From JAKFEW01 sp036675505 (GTDB lineage: Bacteria; Cyanobacteriota; Sericytochromatia; S15B-MN24; JAQBPE01): a stretch of DNA of 64,000 bases. The notes beneath the pieces were generated by a model, which ran no database searches, had not been told where the DNA came from, and saw only the letters and a list, made by a program, of their open reading frames with translations. The stretch is from assembly GCA_036675505.1 (NCBI GenBank), contig JAKFEW010000093.1, forward strand, positions 1 to 64,000, read 5' to 3'. The translations under genes and the position numbers were made by a program. Positions 45,734-53,322 of this stretch are shown one piece after another; position 1 is the stretch's first letter, and the number at the start of each line of letters is the position of its first letter.

Positions 45734-46956
45734 CCGACGCGCCGACATGCCGTTCGTGTGGCGCGGGGCCGCTGGCCCCCGTCCTGGACCTCGGGCGCAC
45801 GCCGCTCGCGAACGCCCTGCTCACGGCCGAGGTGCTGACGCGCCCGGAGGCGACCTACCCGCTCGAGCTTTGCCTGTGCCCGGCCTGCGCGCTGCTGCAG
45901 CTCTCCGAGGCGGTGCCGCCCGAGATGCTCTTTGCGGACTATCCCTATTTCTCGTCGTATTCGGACACGATGACCCGCCACGCCGAGGCGCTCGCCACGA
46001 AACTCATGGCGGAGCGCCAGCTCGGGCCGAGCTCGCTGGTGGTTGAGCTCGCGAGCAACGACGGCTACCTGCTGCGCCACTACAAGGAGCGCGGCGTGCC
46101 CGTGCTCGGCGTCGAGCCGGCGGCAAACGTCGCGCGCGTCGCGGTGGAGCGCCACGGGATCCCGACCGTCACCGAGTTCTTCGGCCTGGCGCTCGCGGAG
46201 CGGCTCGCGGCCGAAGGCACGCGCGCGGACGTCTTACATGCGCACAACGTGCTCGCGCACGTGCCGGATCTGCCGGGCTTCGTGGCCGGCATGGCCCTCC
46301 TGTTGGCCCCGGAAGGCATCGCGGTGATCGAGATGCCCTACGCGAAAGATTTGATCGATCGCCTCGAGTTCGACACGATCTACCACGAGCACCTGTTCTA
46401 CTTCACGCTGACGCCGCTCGTGAGCCTGTTCGAGCGCCACGGCCTGGTCGTCCGCGACGTCGAGCGGGTGGCGATCCATGGCGGCTCGCTCCGGCTGACC
46501 GTCGGCCGCGGCGGCACCACGGGCTCTGCCGTCACGGCTCTGCTCGCCACGGAGGAGGGCTGGGGCGTGCGCGCGCTGGCGTCCTACACCGACTTCCCGG
46601 CGCGCGTACATGCGCTCCAGCGGTCGCTCGCATCCCTGCTCACGCGCCTCAAGGCGGAAGGCAAGCGCATTGTGGCCTACGGCGCTTCGGCCAAGGGCGC
46701 CACGTTGCTCAACACGAGCGGGATCGGGGCCGAACTGCTGGACTACGTCGTGGATCGCAGCCCGATCAAGCAGGGACGCTACACGCCGGGCTCCCACTTG
46801 CTGATCCACGACCCTGCCTGGCTGCTCACCGACCAGCCCGATTACGCCCTCCTGCTCACCTGGAACTTCGCGGCCGAGATCCTGGCACAACAGGCCGTCT
46901 ACCGCGAGCGAGGCGGCCGCTTCATCGTGCCGATCCCGGTGGTACGGATCTTATGA
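45730..46956 (+). CDS. SAM-dependent sugar C-methyltransferase (NovU/TylCIII-like)
   Basis: 408 residues. N-terminal zinc-binding CRSCG..CLCPACALLQ region (Methyltransf_13), SAM-binding VVELASNDGYLLRHYKERG, then the C-terminal Methyltransf_14 domain with IYHEHLFYFTL, GGSLRLTVG, KRIVAYGASAKGATLLN and YVVDRSPIKQGRYTPG. This family 3-C-methylates keto-deoxysugar nucleotides, as in branched-sugar (mycarose or nogalose-like) pathways. Start ATG 45730 overlaps the rfbF stop (ATGA), and its own stop overlaps the next gene likewise. Confidence 0.92.
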   Translation: MTDAPTCRSCGAGPLAPVLDLGRTPLANALLTAEVLTRPEATYPLELCLCPACALLQLSEAVPPEMLFADYPYFSSYSDTMTRHAEALATKLMAERQLGPSSLVVELASNDGYLLRHYKERGVPVLGVEPAANVARVAVERHGIPTVTEFFGLALAERLAAEGTRADVLHAHNVLAHVPDLPGFVAGMALLLAPEGIAVIEMPYAKDLIDRLEFDTIYHEHLFYFTLTPLVSLFERHGLVVRDVERVAIHGGSLRLTVGRGGTTGSAVTALLATEEGWGVRALASYTDFPARVHALQRSLASLLTRLKAEGKRIVAYGASAKGATLLNTSGIGAELLDYVVDRSPIKQGRYTPGSHLLIHDPAWLLTDQPDYALLLTWNFAAEILAQQAVYRERGGRFIVPIPVVRIL

Positions 46957-47492
46957 CCTTCACCGAGACGCCGCTCGCCGGCGCCTGGCTCATCACGCCC
47001 CAACCCGCCACCGACGCCCGGGGGTTCTTCGCCCGCACCTACGACCGCGACGCCTTCCAGGCGCATGGCCTCGCGCTCGACGTCTCGGTGGCGGCGCTCT
47101 CCTACAACGAGGTCCGCGGCACGCTGCGCGGGCTGCACTTCCAGGCCGCGCCCTTCGGCGAGGCCAAGCTGGTTCGCTGCAGCGTCGGAGCGTTCATGGA
47201 CGTGATCGTGGACTTACGACCCGACTCCGGAACCTTCGGGCGCTGGACCGCCGCCGAGCTCAGCGCGGCGAACCGCCTGATGCTCTACGTTCCGCCCGGC
47301 TTCGCGCACGGCTTCCAGACCCTCCTGGACGACACTGAGGTCGTCTACCAGCTCTCGGGCCGCCACTCGCCGCCGCATGCGCGCGGCTACCGCTACGACG
47401 ATCCGGCCTTCCGCATCCCCTGGCCGCTGCCCGTCGCGCGGATCGGAGACCGGGACCTGGCCTGGCCCGCCTTCGAAGGGGTCGGGGCATGA
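46953..47492 (+). CDS. rfbC: dTDP-4-keto-rhamnose 3,5-epimerase-like cupin
   Basis: 179 residues of RmlC family: ATDARGFFARTYDRDAF, NEVRGTLRGLHFQAAPFGEAKLVRC with catalytic His in RGLHFQ, DVIVDLRPDSGTFGRW, YVPPGFAHGFQTL, and a C-terminal Y-DPAFRIPWPL. Epimerises C3 and/or C5 of the 4-keto-6-deoxysugar. The sugar may be the CDP-linked C-methylated intermediate rather than dTDP. Coupled by ATGA on both sides. Confidence 0.92.
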   Translation: MTFTETPLAGAWLITPQPATDARGFFARTYDRDAFQAHGLALDVSVAALSYNEVRGTLRGLHFQAAPFGEAKLVRCSVGAFMDVIVDLRPDSGTFGRWTAAELSAANRLMLYVPPGFAHGFQTLLDDTEVVYQLSGRHSPPHARGYRYDDPAFRIPWPLPVARIGDRDLAWPAFEGVGA

Positions 47493-47977
47493 TCATCGTG
47501 GCGCCGACGGCCCGGGTGCACGCCCTGGCCGACATCGAGGCGTCCATGCGCGGCACGCGCATCGTGATCGAAGACGGCGCGATGATCGACGCCTTCGTGA
47601 AGATCAAGCCGGCCGGTGGCTCGGGCGACGTGCGGATCGGCAAGAACAGCTACGTCAACAGCGGGTGCGTGATCTACACAGGCCACGGCGTCAATATCGG
47701 TGAGGGCGTCTTGATTGCCGCGAACTGTACGCTCGCGCCCACGAACCATGCCTTCGCGCGCGCCGACGTGCCGATCCTGCAACAGGGCTTTCAGCCCAGC
47801 CGAGGTGGGATCGTGATCGAAGACGACGTCTGGATCGGCGCGAACTGCGTGCTGCTCGACGGCACCATCGTCCGGCGCGGCGCGGTGGTAGGGGCTGGAT
47901 CCGTTGTGCGGGGCGAGCTCGAAGCATACAAAATCTACGCCGGTAGCCCCCTGCGGGTGGTCGGATGCCGGACCTGA
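47489..47977 (+). CDS. Left-handed beta-helix acyltransferase (WbbJ/LacA-like)
   Basis: 162 residues. Hexapeptide repeats (IVIEDGAMIDAFVKI, VRIGKNSYVNSGCVIYTGHGVNIGEGVLIAAN, GGIVIEDDVWIGANCVLLDGTIVRRGAVVGAGSVV) fold into the LbH solenoid, with an NHAFARADVPI loop including the probable catalytic His. Acetylates an amino- or hydroxyl-sugar. Coupled by ATGA to the epimerase; the next gene starts 13 bases before its end. Confidence 0.92.
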   Translation: MIIVAPTARVHALADIEASMRGTRIVIEDGAMIDAFVKIKPAGGSGDVRIGKNSYVNSGCVIYTGHGVNIGEGVLIAANCTLAPTNHAFARADVPILQQGFQPSRGGIVIEDDVWIGANCVLLDGTIVRRGAVVGAGSVVRGELEAYKIYAGSPLRVVGCRT

Positions 47978-48801
47978 CGGCCGCGCGCTTCACGGTGATC
48001 GGTGCGCGCGGCTTCATTGGCGCGCCGCTCGTCGCGCGCCTGCGCGCGACGGGCCACGATGTCTTCGCGCCCAGGCGCGGCGATGCGGAACTCTTCACGC
48101 GCGAGCTCGGGCACGTGATCTACGCCGCCGGCGTGACGGCCAATTTCCGCTCGCGGCCGCTCGCGACGGCCGAAGCCCATGTCGGGCTGCCGGCCGAGCT
48201 GCTCGCGGGCGCTCAATTCGCTTCGTTCCTCTACCTCTCCTCGACGCGCGTGTATGCAGGCAGCGCCGATACCCGGGAGGAGGAACCGCTCCTCGTCGCC
48301 CCTGCGCACCCCGACGCGGCCTACGACCTGACCAAGCTCGCGGGCGAGGCGCTCTGTCACGCCGCCGGCCGGCCGAATGTCCGGGTCGTGCGCCTGTCGA
48401 ACGTGGTGGGTCCCGGCTTGCGGTCGCCCAACTTCCTGGCCGCGCTGGCCGCCGAGGCCCGCGCGACCGGCCGCATCGTGCTGCGCTCGGCGGCGGACTC
48501 GGTCAAGGACTACGTGGCGCTAGACGACGTGCTCGACCTGCTCCCGCGCATTGCGACGAACGGCCGCGCGACGGTCTACAACGTCGCGAGCGGCGTCCAG
48601 ACGGCCCACCTGGTGGTGGCCGGCCAGATCGCCTCCGCGCTCGGCGCGGCGGTCGAGGTGGCGCCCGCTGCCCCGCGGACGGCGTTTCCCCCCATCGTCA
48701 TCGACCGACTCCGCGACGAGTTCGCCTACACGCCCCGCCCGCTCGAGTCCGCGCTCGCGTCGCTGCTCGCCGACCTGCCAGGAGGTGCCGCCCCATGTTG
48801 A
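47965..48801 (+). CDS. NAD-dependent sugar epimerase/dehydratase (SDR)
   Basis: 278 residues of the extended short-chain dehydrogenase type: Rossmann motif VIGARGFIGAPLVA, YLSSTRVYAGSADTREEE (catalytic Ser/Thr), and YDLTKLAGEALC with the YxxxK pair, then RLSNVVGPGLR. Likely the 4-ketoreductase or an epimerase that finishes the deoxysugar. Overlaps the acyltransferase by 13 bases and the methyltransferase-like gene by 7, so it is in the same transcript. Confidence 0.9.
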   Translation: MPDLTAARFTVIGARGFIGAPLVARLRATGHDVFAPRRGDAELFTRELGHVIYAAGVTANFRSRPLATAEAHVGLPAELLAGAQFASFLYLSSTRVYAGSADTREEEPLLVAPAHPDAAYDLTKLAGEALCHAAGRPNVRVVRLSNVVGPGLRSPNFLAALAAEARATGRIVLRSAADSVKDYVALDDVLDLLPRIATNGRATVYNVASGVQTAHLVVAGQIASALGAAVEVAPAAPRTAFPPIVIDRLRDEFAYTPRPLESALASLLADLPGGAAPC

Positions 48802-49559
48802 TTTTCGACCCCGAGGGTGACCGGGTCGTCGTGGACGATGCCGACGGCCGACGCGAGTACCCGCTCGCGAGCGCCGAGGCTTTCGAAGCGGTCTCGGCCG
48901 CCTGGCTGCGAGCGGGCTGGGACACGAAGTATGTCTATGGCTTCAGTTGGTTCGGCCGCCCGGTGATCCAGCTGCCGGAAGACATGATCCGCATCCAGGA
49001 GGTGATCTGGCGGGTGCGACCTGACGTCGTGCTCGAGACCGGCGTGGCGCACGGTGGCTCGCTGATCTTCTACGCCAGCCTCTTCCAGGCCATGGGCCAT
49101 GGGCGCGTGATCGGCGTCGACGTCGAGATCCGGCCACCCAACCGCGCGGCGATCGAGGCCCACGAGCTGGCCCACCGCATCACCCTGGTCGAGGGCGATG
49201 CGATTGCGCCGGACACGGTGGCGCGCGTCAAGGCGCTGATTCAGCCCGGCGAGCGCGTCCTGGTGCTGCTTGACTCGAACCACACGAAGGCCCACGTGCT
49301 CGCCGAGCTGACTGCTTACGCGGACCTCGTGGCCGTCGACTCGTACGTCGTGGCCTGCGACGGGATCATGGCCGAAGTGGTCGGCGCGCCGCGTACCAGG
49401 CCCGATTGGACCTGGGACAACCCGCGGGCGGCGGCCGAGGCGTTCCTGGCGGAGCGCGACGATTTCGTGGCCGAGGAGCCGCCTTTCCCTTTCAACGAGG
49501 GCCTGGTCCGCGCCCGCGTGACCTACTGGCCCGGCGCGTTCCTACGGCGAGTGCGGTAG
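48795..49559 (+). CDS. CmcI-family methyltransferase (rhamnosyl O-methyltransferase type)
   Basis: 254-residue class I methyltransferase: VVLETGVAHGGSLIFYASLFQ SAM-binding motif, VIGVDVEIRPPNRAAIEAHEL, LLDSNHTKAHVLAEL, VVACDGIMAEVVGAP, PFNEGLVRARVTYWPGAFL. Named after cephalosporin hydroxylase CmcI; many members are SAM-dependent O-methyltransferases on cell-surface sugars. The start is ATG 48795, nine bases after GGAGG, overlapping the SDR stop. Confidence 0.9.
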   Translation: MLIFDPEGDRVVVDDADGRREYPLASAEAFEAVSAAWLRAGWDTKYVYGFSWFGRPVIQLPEDMIRIQEVIWRVRPDVVLETGVAHGGSLIFYASLFQAMGHGRVIGVDVEIRPPNRAAIEAHELAHRITLVEGDAIAPDTVARVKALIQPGERVLVLLDSNHTKAHVLAELTAYADLVAVDSYVVACDGIMAEVVGAPRTRPDWTWDNPRAAAEAFLAERDDFVAEEPPFPFNEGLVRARVTYWPGAFLRRVR

Positions 49560-49569
49560 GATCGTCGGT

Positions 49570-50898
49570 ATGCCGAAGCTAAGCATCATGGTCCCGACGC
49601 GCAACCGGGCGAAGCTGTTGATCGAGTGCCTCGAGAGCCTCCGCACGACGCTGACGGACTGCGAGATCCTTGTCTCCGACAACGCCTCGACCGACGACAC
49701 GGAAGCCCGCGTCGCCGCCCTGAACGACCCGCGGATCCGCTACTGGCGCCACGAGCAGGACGTGGGCGTCGTGCGAAACCACAACGCGTTATGGGCGAAG
49801 GCGCGTGGCGAGTACTTGGTGATGTTCGGCGACGACGACCTCGCGCTGCCGGGCTGGATCGACAAGAAGGTGGCGCTGCTCGAGGCCCGCCCGGATCTCG
49901 ACCTCATCTATTCGGACGGACAAATGATCGACCAGGAGGGCCGCCAACTGCAAAGCGCCGGGGCTCTAATCGGACGCACCAGGATGTCTTACCTGGGCGG
50001 CCGCGACGAGTTCGCCTCCCTCTTGCTGAGTTGCTACGTCTCGTGGCAGACGTTAGTTTACCGACGGTCGGTTTACGAAGCAGTGGGCGGCATGAACGAG
50101 ACGCTCGGGATCGAGATGTCCAACGACTTCTTCTGGCTCCAAAACGCCTTCCGTGGGCGTCAGGCAGCGTACCTGGCGGTACCCACAGTCTCGGTCCGCA
50201 TGGGCAGCGGCACGCTTTCCGCCGACATCGGCCACCAGGGCGCCTTCGGGCGGGACCGAAAGCGCATCATTCGGTACTGGTGCCTGGAGGCCCAGGAACC
50301 GCCCGTCATGACCGAGCCGATGTGGGAGACTCTGCTGGCCATTTTCGCAAGGGAGGCCACCAAGGTCTATCCGGACGCGGAAGACCCGATGCGGGCGGCA
50401 GCCGAGGACTTTCATAATCTTCGTGTGGCGTACCACCGCCGGATGGAACAGCGCGCGGCCGACCTGCTTGCCTCCCTTACGCTGCCCGCCAAGCCCTACC
50501 CGCTCGACGGCCGCCGCGGTCGGGCGTTCCTGCTCTCGCCGAAGTGGCGCGGAGACGGCTGGCGCGAGGCGCTCATCGCTTACGCCCAGGCGTTCGAGCC
50601 CGAGGCCGATGTGACGCTCGTGATCTGGCTGGATCCGAGCCAGGGCGTCGGGCCGGAGCAGGCCGCGGCCGAGGTCCTGGCCACGTTGCGCGCGGGGAGC
50701 GTGGATCCAGATCGGGCGCCGGACTTGTTGCTGGTGCCCGACGGCCTCGATGACGCCGGCCTCGCGAGCCTTTACGCGGCAGTCGACGCCGTCGTGCCGG
50801 CAGGCGATCCCGATGCAGTGAAACGCGCTTTGCAGGCCGGCCGGGCGGTGATCGCCCCGCCTACGTGCGCCGCCTTCCTGGCGTCCGCGGGCCGGTGA
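49570..50898 (+). CDS. Glycosyltransferase family 2, last gene of the sugar operon
   Basis: 442 residues. GT-A domain: LSIMVPTRNRAKLLIECLESL, ILVSDNASTDDTEARVAALN, YWRHEQDVGVVRNHNALWAKARGEYLVMFGDDDLALPGWIDKKVALL (DDD metal site). The C-terminal half has helices and a Rossmann-like tail (DVTLVIWLDPSQGVGPEQAAAEVLATL..DLLLVPDGLDDAGLASLYAAVDAVV) that resembles part of a GT-B or TPR-GT tail. TAGGAT (49557-49562) is seven bases before its ATG and overlaps the preceding stop; no Shine-Dalgarno. Lower-GC patch near 50030-50080. Confidence 0.92.
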   Translation: MPKLSIMVPTRNRAKLLIECLESLRTTLTDCEILVSDNASTDDTEARVAALNDPRIRYWRHEQDVGVVRNHNALWAKARGEYLVMFGDDDLALPGWIDKKVALLEARPDLDLIYSDGQMIDQEGRQLQSAGALIGRTRMSYLGGRDEFASLLLSCYVSWQTLVYRRSVYEAVGGMNETLGIEMSNDFFWLQNAFRGRQAAYLAVPTVSVRMGSGTLSADIGHQGAFGRDRKRIIRYWCLEAQEPPVMTEPMWETLLAIFAREATKVYPDAEDPMRAAAEDFHNLRVAYHRRMEQRAADLLASLTLPAKPYPLDGRRGRAFLLSPKWRGDGWREALIAYAQAFEPEADVTLVIWLDPSQGVGPEQAAAEVLATLRAGSVDPDRAPDLLLVPDGLDDAGLASLYAAVDAVVPAGDPDAVKRALQAGRAVIAPPTCAAFLASAGR

Positions 50899-51025
50899 AA
50901 TGATTTAAGTTCACGCGGCGTTGAAGACCTGTTAACCATCATTTAAGAAGCATCGGCGGGGTTGTCGCCGACGAAGAAGGGGAGTTCCCCGCGGTCCAGC
51001 CGCGCCCCTTCTGGAGGTCCTTCCG

Positions 51026-51673
51026 ATGTCCGATCCCATCCGCCAGGCCGCAGGCCCCGCCCCCGTCGCCAAGGCCGTCGCGAAGCCTGCGACGTCGGCC
51101 GCGCCGGCCGCGAAGGCCGAAGCGGGCAGCTTCGACTCGGACTTCTTCACCCGCACGCCGCCCACCAAGGCGCAGCTCGATGCGCACCGTGCGGCGATCG
51201 CCGCCCTCGACACCCTGCCCAAGACCCCGCTCGGCCGCGACGCGAAGCGCGCATGGATCGCGACCGCGACGCCCAAGCTCGAGGCCGCCGAGAAGGCGCT
51301 GAACGCCCTGGAAGACGCCGAGTTCTGGCACAAGAGCGTGCCGGCGCCCGAGAACGACGCGGCCCGCGACAAGGTGTCGAAGCTGCGCGATCGCGTCGAG
51401 AGCGCGAAGGAAGCCGCGGGCGTGACGGCGCCCACCAAGCCCGCGAGCCCGATCCGCCCGCTCTACCAGCTGACCGACGGGTGCAAGGACATGATGGGCC
51501 GCAACGCCCTCCTCGCCATCATCGGCGTGATCGCGATCATCCCCGCGATGGTGATCGACACGGCGGACATGGTCACCCGCCCGCTGCAGGCGGTGGCCTA
51601 CCCGTTCCTGTGGGGCCAGTACAAGTACCGCGACATCCAGTTCGATCGCGAGCATCCTGCGAAATCCAAGTAG
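51026..51673 (+). CDS. Protein with C-terminal membrane segment, unknown
   Basis: 215 residues. N-terminal 35 residues are Ala/Pro/Lys-rich and likely unstructured, then a charged helical region (KAQLDAHRAAIAALDTLPKTPLGRDAKRAWI.., AARDKVSKLRDRVESAKEAAG), then one strong hydrophobic segment (MGRNALLAIIGVIAIIPAMVIDTADMV) near residue 155 and a basic C-terminus. No family recognised. GGAGG precedes the ATG by eight bases. Flanked by terminators and its own transcript. Confidence 0.75.
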   Translation: MSDPIRQAAGPAPVAKAVAKPATSAAPAAKAEAGSFDSDFFTRTPPTKAQLDAHRAAIAALDTLPKTPLGRDAKRAWIATATPKLEAAEKALNALEDAEFWHKSVPAPENDAARDKVSKLRDRVESAKEAAGVTAPTKPASPIRPLYQLTDGCKDMMGRNALLAIIGVIAIIPAMVIDTADMVTRPLQAVAYPFLWGQYKYRDIQFDREHPAKSK

Positions 51674-51682
51674 CGGACGCCG

Positions 51683-51718
51683 ACGCGGCCAGGCCCCAGG
51701 GCCTGGCCGCGTTCTTTT
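51683..51718 (+). terminator. Strong intrinsic terminator
   Basis: Perfect 13-base-pair stem ACGCGGCCAGGCC (51683-51695) with GGCCTGGCCGCGT (51700-51712), loop CCAG, followed by TCTTTT. Sits ten bases after the 51026-51673 gene, before the convergent ArsR-family gene. Confidence 0.9.
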
Positions 51719-51723
51719 GGGGA

Positions 51724-52284
51724 CTATTCCGCTCGCCAGTACACGCCCGCCTCGCGGCGAAGCAGTTCCGCCCCGATCAGCTCGCGGCGCAGCGTCGCGA
51801 AGTCCGGGTGGTGGCGCCCGATGATCACGTTCACCTCCTTCTCTGGGTAACGCAGGCCTGGCTGGAAGTGGCTCGCGAGCCAGCGCAGCACCACTTCGCG
51901 CTTCTTCCGGCTCGCCGGGATCTCCTTGAGGCGCTCGCCGTCGAAGAAGTCCCGGAGCACCTTGCGCTCCCACGCCTCACCCGAGACGTCGGCCGTGACC
52001 GCCGCGAGCTTGTCGGGCGTGAGGAGGTCGCGGTTGAGCGCGTGCAACGCGTCGCCGTCGAGGCGGTAGAGGTGCGTGTTGCCCTCCGCGCGCATCGAGA
52101 TGAGGCCGAGGCCCTTGAGGCGCGCGAGGTGGTGGGAAACGGTGGGGCCTTTGAGGTCGAGGAGCGACGAGAGCTCCTCGACGCTTCGTTCTCGTTCGGC
52201 CATCAGGCCGAGCATGCGTAGTCGGCTGGCGTCGGCGAGCGCCTTGAAGGCGTTCACCATCAGTTCGATTTCGGGTCCTGTCAT
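51724..52284 (-). CDS. ArsR-family regulator with DUF2087 domain
   Basis: 186 residues. HTH (residues 10-85: FKALADASRLRMLGLMAERERSVEELSSLLDLKGPTVSHHLARLKGLGLI) of ArsR type, then DUF2087 (FFDGERLKEIPASRKKREVVLRWLASHFQPGLRYPEKEVNVIIGRHHPDFATLRRELIGAELLRREAGVYWR). No metal-binding Cys motif seen in the HTH. AAGGAG precedes the ATG, and a 42-base palindrome lies just upstream, so the gene is probably autoregulated. Members of this family usually repress a neighbouring gene; the next gene upstream here is a secreted DUF4424-like protein. Confidence 0.92.
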   Translation of the reverse strand: MTGPEIELMVNAFKALADASRLRMLGLMAERERSVEELSSLLDLKGPTVSHHLARLKGLGLISMRAEGNTHLYRLDGDALHALNRDLLTPDKLAAVTADVSGEAWERKVLRDFFDGERLKEIPASRKKREVVLRWLASHFQPGLRYPEKEVNVIIGRHHPDFATLRRELIGAELLRREAGVYWRAE

Positions 52285-52298
52285 GATTCATCTCCTTC

Positions 52299-52340
52299 GA
52301 TGGGCATCTAAATAGATAGTAATCTATATAGATGCCCATC
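52299..52340. promoter_or_regulatory. 42-base palindrome, probable operator of the ArsR-DUF2087 gene
   Basis: Arms of 19 bases (52299-52317 and 52322-52340) pair with one mismatch around a four-base centre. Left arm starts GATGGGCATCTA, right arm ends TAGATGCCCATC. It begins next to the ribosome binding site of the regulator gene (rightward end of gene at 52284) and includes the AT-rich TATCTA/TACTAT segment that could act as its -10. Confidence 0.75.
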
Positions 52341-52370
52341 GTCAATAGCAGGTCCCGGGGCGGGATTCGA

Positions 52371-53213
52371 TCAGCTGCCCGCCACCACCAGCCGGAAGCC
52401 TGCCCGCGTCGCGTCCACCCGCGGCTCGAAGTCCCGCCACACCAGGCGCATCCGGTCCGGCGCGAGCACCTCCCAGGACCGTCGCGCGGGCTCCGTCGCG
52501 CCCTCCTTGGGGATCGTTCCGCCGCCCGCCTTGCGCGACAGCCGCGCGCCCGGCCAGAGCAGCTTGTCGACCTTGAGCCCGTCCACCAGCCGCACCTCGG
52601 CGACCAGCTCGCCGATCGGGCCCTTCCAGGGGCCGCCGGTGTGGGTGATGTACTCGAAGAACCGCGTGTCGAGCGCGTTCAATGCGTTCGCCGTCGCGTA
52701 GCTCCGCTCCACCACGACGTCGCGATCGGGCGGGAAGCTCACGGTCAGCGCGTGCCAGGCCATCAAGGTGCCGGTCCTGGCGTCGGCCGCCACCCAGCCC
52801 GGCCCACCCGCCGCCGCCCGCACGTAGCCGTACTTCAGGCCGGACTTGACCAGCTGGCCGTCGACCCGCGTCTCGACGCGCTGCAAGGGCGGCATGAAGT
52901 CCCGTCCTTCGCTGGTGCCGCTGCGCCGCTGCATCTCCAGCTGGGCCGCGCCCTCGTCGGGAAAGCCGACGATCTGGGTGGCCGTCACCCCTTCCAGCGT
53001 GCCGCGAAAGGTGAAGCGCGCCCGCACGCGCGTCGCGCGCTTGCCGAAGACGATGTTGAGGCGCTCGGCCACCATCCGGATGCTGCTCTCGGGGCCGGCG
53101 AAGCCGCCACCGACCGGCTCGGGGCCGTGGGCGCCCATGTGCATCGCCGTGTCGTTGGCGAAGGCCGGGGCGGCGGCCAGGACGACGGCGAGGGCGGCGA
53201 TCAACGGGCGCAT
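52371..53213 (-). CDS. Secreted DUF4424-like protein
   Basis: 280 residues with a Sec signal peptide (MRPLIAALAVVLAAAPAFA, cleavage before ND), start ATG 53213 with GGAGAATTC before it. The mature protein begins NDTAMHMGAHGPEPVGGGFAGPESSIRMVAERLNIVFGKRATRVRARFTFRG, matching the DUF4424 opening pattern (aromatic-rich beta-sandwich with an N-D start). No enzymatic motif. Lies between the ArsR operator and the divergent helicase; its function is unknown. Confidence 0.75.
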   Translation of the reverse strand: MRPLIAALAVVLAAAPAFANDTAMHMGAHGPEPVGGGFAGPESSIRMVAERLNIVFGKRATRVRARFTFRGTLEGVTATQIVGFPDEGAAQLEMQRRSGTSEGRDFMPPLQRVETRVDGQLVKSGLKYGYVRAAAGGPGWVAADARTGTLMAWHALTVSFPPDRDVVVERSYATANALNALDTRFFEYITHTGGPWKGPIGELVAEVRLVDGLKVDKLLWPGARLSRKAGGGTIPKEGATEPARRSWEVLAPDRMRLVWRDFEPRVDATRAGFRLVVAGS

Positions 53214-53322
53214 GAATTCTCCTTGTCCAGCAACCGACGCTTTGTACCCGAACCCGCGCGGTTTGCGCTCCTGCGCCGCGCCCGCTAAACTGTGGGGTCC
53301 CGTCCCCATCAGGTATGATCAA

